Positions 61,419 to 64,000 of a stretch of DNA of 64,000 nt are shown here, piece by piece (positions within the stretch are counted from its first letter, which is position 1; each line of letters opens with the position of its first letter). The notes under the pieces are model-generated. The model had not been told where the DNA came from and did not search any database. It saw nothing but the letters and a program-made list of their open reading frames with translations. The stretch is from Sipunculus nudus (taxonomy: Eukaryota > Annelida > Sipuncula > Golfingiida > Sipunculidae). The DNA lies in NCBI GenBank assembly GCA_026874595.1, contig CM049306.1:49170019-49234018 (forward strand), written 5' to 3'. The position numbers and the translations under genes were made by a program.

Positions 61419-61474
61419 ATTCAACTGCCGGCAGACATATATTTAGGAATTATAATCTTTTCCTTTGTGAGCCT

Positions 61475-61590
61475 TATTGTCTGCGCCAAGGAGGGTATAT
61501 GTTTATACCCCTGTCTGCCTGATGGTTTATTTGTCCGGTTGAACGTTTGTAGGTTTTCCCAAATACTACGATAATGTCCAGCGAATTTAT
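61475..61590 (+). repeat. Dispersed 'gccaaggagggtatatgttt' repeat
   Basis: Diverged copy of 35281-35400 with 'gcgccaaggagggtatatgt' followed by 'ttatttgtccgg'. Confidence 0.5.
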
Positions 61591-62276
61591 TTAGGACGGG
61601 GAAATGTCTATGGAAGAACATACTACATTAGTTATATTTATAGTCTCCAGTTTATTAGGTTGTTTGTACCGCGCCTATACATATAATGCAATACTCGACA
61701 GCCGTTTACAAATCATGAATACATACTTAAAATTAACATCAAAACAATCAACAGTGTTCAATAAAAAACGGTATTGGGGAATTGAATAACCATTGCAGCC
61801 GCTCTCGTGCTGCCACCTGTCATCTGATTTTGATACTAATGGACCAAGAATTTTTAATTGCAAAAACTTTGTTTCATCTGACTTACTGGAAAATGTCCCT
61901 GCTGAATATGTTTGGATTATTTTTGCGGCCCCAACATGTTATAAACAAGTATATTTAAACAATACAAACAACCAGTGTGCCTTGGGATCGGCGTTTTCTT
62001 TATAAAACGATCAAGGGCTTATATATGTTTAGTTAATAGATGTCAGATATCTGAATGGCCCGTGCCATTGTTGTTTTTTCTAATATACAGATCTATATAT
62101 GCAGATGTACGTATCCTTTGAAGGTCCTTCTGAACAAACATTGTCCATATGTTCATTTCATTAATAAGGTATGTGAAACAGTGAAAGTAAACTCTCATTA
62201 CACATAAGATTGTCAATAGATTCTCATTTAATGAAGGTGAGTATGGTCAGGAAGATAAAAGAAATTACCGAATGTC
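61591..62276. other. Gene-free stretch
   Basis: Short frames at 61604 and 61793 only; nothing recognised. Confidence 0.35.
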
Positions 62277-62458
62277 CAGGGGCGGATCTTGGATTTTGGA
62301 AAGGGGAGGGTCCAACCCAAGAAAACCTAAAAATTGACCTCCGCTCCCGGAATGGAGGGGGTCATGGTCTCAAATATTGGTTTTGAACTTGAAAGGTTGT
62401 TGCGGCTAAAAGAGGGGGACCCCATGGAACCCTCCCCCCCCCTTAGGATCCGCCACTG
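62277..62458. mobile_element. hAT-like miniature element
   Basis: Starts CAGGGGCGGATCTTGG and ends TAGGATCCGCCACTG. 182 bp, no coding content. The eight bases on either side are not an exact duplication. Confidence 0.72.
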
Positions 62459-62629
62459 ATGTCGAACTTGATTGTACTATGTATGTATAGTAAATTATAA
62501 CAGAACAGATTTAGAACATATACTTGCTAGCTTTATATCCACACAATAAGCAAGTATTAATGTATTAATGGCTTTGTACTGGGCACATTTTATTTCTGGA
62601 ATAATGCACTTCCATGGTGAGACTATAGT

Positions 62630-62670
62630 ATAGGTACAACCAGTCCAGTACCGGTACTGGTTGTACCTAT
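62630..62670. repeat. Near-perfect 41-nt palindrome
   Basis: ATAGGTACAACCAGT and ACTGGTTGTACCTAT enclose CCAGTACCGGT. Removing one copy of the doubled CCAGT would leave a perfect 36-bp palindrome. Confidence 0.9.
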
Positions 62671-62956
62671 GGTGAGACCAGTAAATGTGCTGTTTAGGTT
62701 ACCTGCAAAAGAATGGCTTCCTTTCTGATGATCTATCGTTATTTTTCTTGCTCCCACATTGAGCTTACTTAATGAGTCAATCAAAATGCATACATTGATT
62801 TAAGGCCTACATGATTTTTTTTAAATCCGCACAAAAATAAAAGAACATCTGATGAAGATTAAGCAAGAGAAGGTCACCAATACTGCACATTTACCACGAT
62901 ACCTTGTATTGTACAATATTTGTAAGAAATAAATGACATATAAATAAAAACTTTAA

Positions 62957-63457
62957 AGGGGCTCAATCACCAATAAAGCATTGGTAATTAACATGAAAAA
63001 TAGCTTCTTCCCATTAAAATAAATATGTACCTGCCAGAATATTGCCCTGAAAACGTTTGCTCACGCCTGTAAACGAGTGTTAAAAACAGTTGACCGGGAT
63101 CGAGCGATCGCAGGTGTAAACATAAATACAGCGCGTGCATCGCCGGGCTACAACACGTGTCAATCAGGAGATGCCCTGACAGACTTTGCTCAGAAATGTA
63201 ATACATGTTCCCATTGGTTGAAACCTTGCGTGTTGCAGCTCACAATCAGACCTCCGGTCACGCGGCCTATTTTTGGTAAACAGACATACGCGGACTGTGT
63301 TTACCAATACGCAGAGCCATAACAAGGTGTTTAACAGCCGTATGTGAGGTACTGAAATTATGTGCTGGGAAGGTTTTACCCCGAAACTTTGGTATAAAGC
63401 AAAACTGAACTGATAGTGTGAAAGAGTAGGCATAACATTGCTCCTGATTGTGTCCCT
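62957..63457. mobile_element. TTAA-flanked miniature element (copy B)
   Basis: 501 bp after TTAA (62953-62956), starting AGGGGCTCA and ending TGTGTCCCT, with TTCA in place of TTAA at the right. About the same size and order as copy A. Confidence 0.72.
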
Positions 63458-63659
63458 TTCATATAAAATGTTACCAAAGCTCCACGAATTCTACAGTACA
63501 ACTGGTAAATGTTATATATTCTCCGTGAATTCTACAATGACTTTCCAAATCTCCACCGGACATCCTGCAGAGAGTTCGTGAATCTTGAAATGTGAACCGC
63601 TGGCTATCTTCACTGACGTAAAATGTGACATTCACTCTTGCCGCTACGTCGCTGTCAGG

Positions 63660-63928
63660 AAGATTTTTATTTGCGTCGTCTAAAATATCTTCCTTGCCCA
63701 ACCGTTGTCCGATTTATTGGCAAATTGGAGCCGCAGCGCAAAGCTCGCAAGAAGAGGACCTTAGAATCAGTCGGTAGCAGCGATGATATGGCGTCCAAAT
63801 CTAAACAAAACAAACCGGCTGACCGTGGTCACAAAGAAAATGCCCCACTGTCTAAAGACGTAGCCAGCACCAACCCAAAATCTAGAGGTAACAACCCCAG
63901 AAACAGAGGTAAAAACGTGCACGTGTAG
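63660..63928 (+). CDS. Candidate coding exon with a basic, low-complexity C-terminus
   Basis: Open from 63629 to TAG at 63926-63928, with GCTGTCAG as a possible acceptor before 63660. It reads RFIGKLEPQRKARKKRTLES, then SSDDMASKSKQNKPADRG and a tail rich in Asn, Arg and Lys. No ATG opens the full frame (63638 is TTG); an internal ATG at 63788 has a good context (gatgatATGG). Two AGAG/GTAA donors follow near 63886 and 63908. It could be a last exon, or a first exon of a gene running off the window. Local base composition is richer in G+C than its flanks. The family is not recognised. Confidence 0.35.
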
Positions 63929-64000
63929 AATGCAAGTGTGTGATGCATTGTTCATGAGCTAATGACTGTGGATGATGCTTAATTTCTTGTTGTCAAGTTG

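Overview
The window looks like nuclear DNA from a marine lophotrochozoan, most likely a mollusc. It is AT-rich, intron-rich and dominated by repeats: long (TA)n, (CT)n and (ATT)n microsatellites, C/G homopolymer runs, several families of short terminal-inverted-repeat (TIR) elements, tRNA-derived SINEs and arrays of diverged tandem repeats. No operons, CRISPR arrays or rRNA genes were seen, and no reverse transcriptase or transposase reading frame. The taxonomic call rests on genome style and on the two host genes; it is an inference.

Two host genes can be assembled exon by exon, both on the minus strand. The first (24480 down to 17537) is a complete five-exon Rab GTPase of the Rab32/38/29 subfamily, 211 residues, closest in character to Rab29 (Rab7L1). 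Its exons join in frame and restore every nucleotide-binding motif. One intron has a GC-AG boundary inside the WDIAGQE motif. About 10 kb upstream (34579-34453) lies a second, different first exon coding another P-loop and switch I, with the identical splice phase. It is either an alternative first exon of the same gene or a relic of a paralogue. The second gene (48837 down to at least 41330) codes a secreted protein resembling the NTR/TIMP-like CCDC3-like family. Three exons are secure, all separated by phase-1 introns. A 158-codon open frame at 38639-38163 may carry its last exon.

Layout: 1-1545 diverged tandem repeats; 4344-6231 an element with TTA duplications; 6245-6428 a pogo-like miniature element; 8568-14482 a 5.9-kb foldback-like element with long inverted arms made of short tandem repeats and with nested insertions; 14.5-17.3 kb repeats; 17.5-24.5 kb the Rab gene; 25-34.4 kb miniature elements and a second copy of the foldback tandem array (29.56-31.79 kb); 34.5 kb the second Rab first exon; 38-49 kb the NTR-like gene; 49-57 kb mostly gene-poor with SINEs and miniature elements; 57.65-59.74 kb a purine-rich higher-order satellite that creates long but spurious open frames; 60-63.5 kb a tandem duplication and more miniature elements; 63.66-63.93 kb a possible exon of a plus-strand gene that may continue past the window.

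Several open frames that look as if they start with Met actually start with TTG, so starts were rechecked against the DNA. Coordinates of repeat edges are by eye and may be off by a few to tens of bases; splice junctions of the two main genes were counted base by base.
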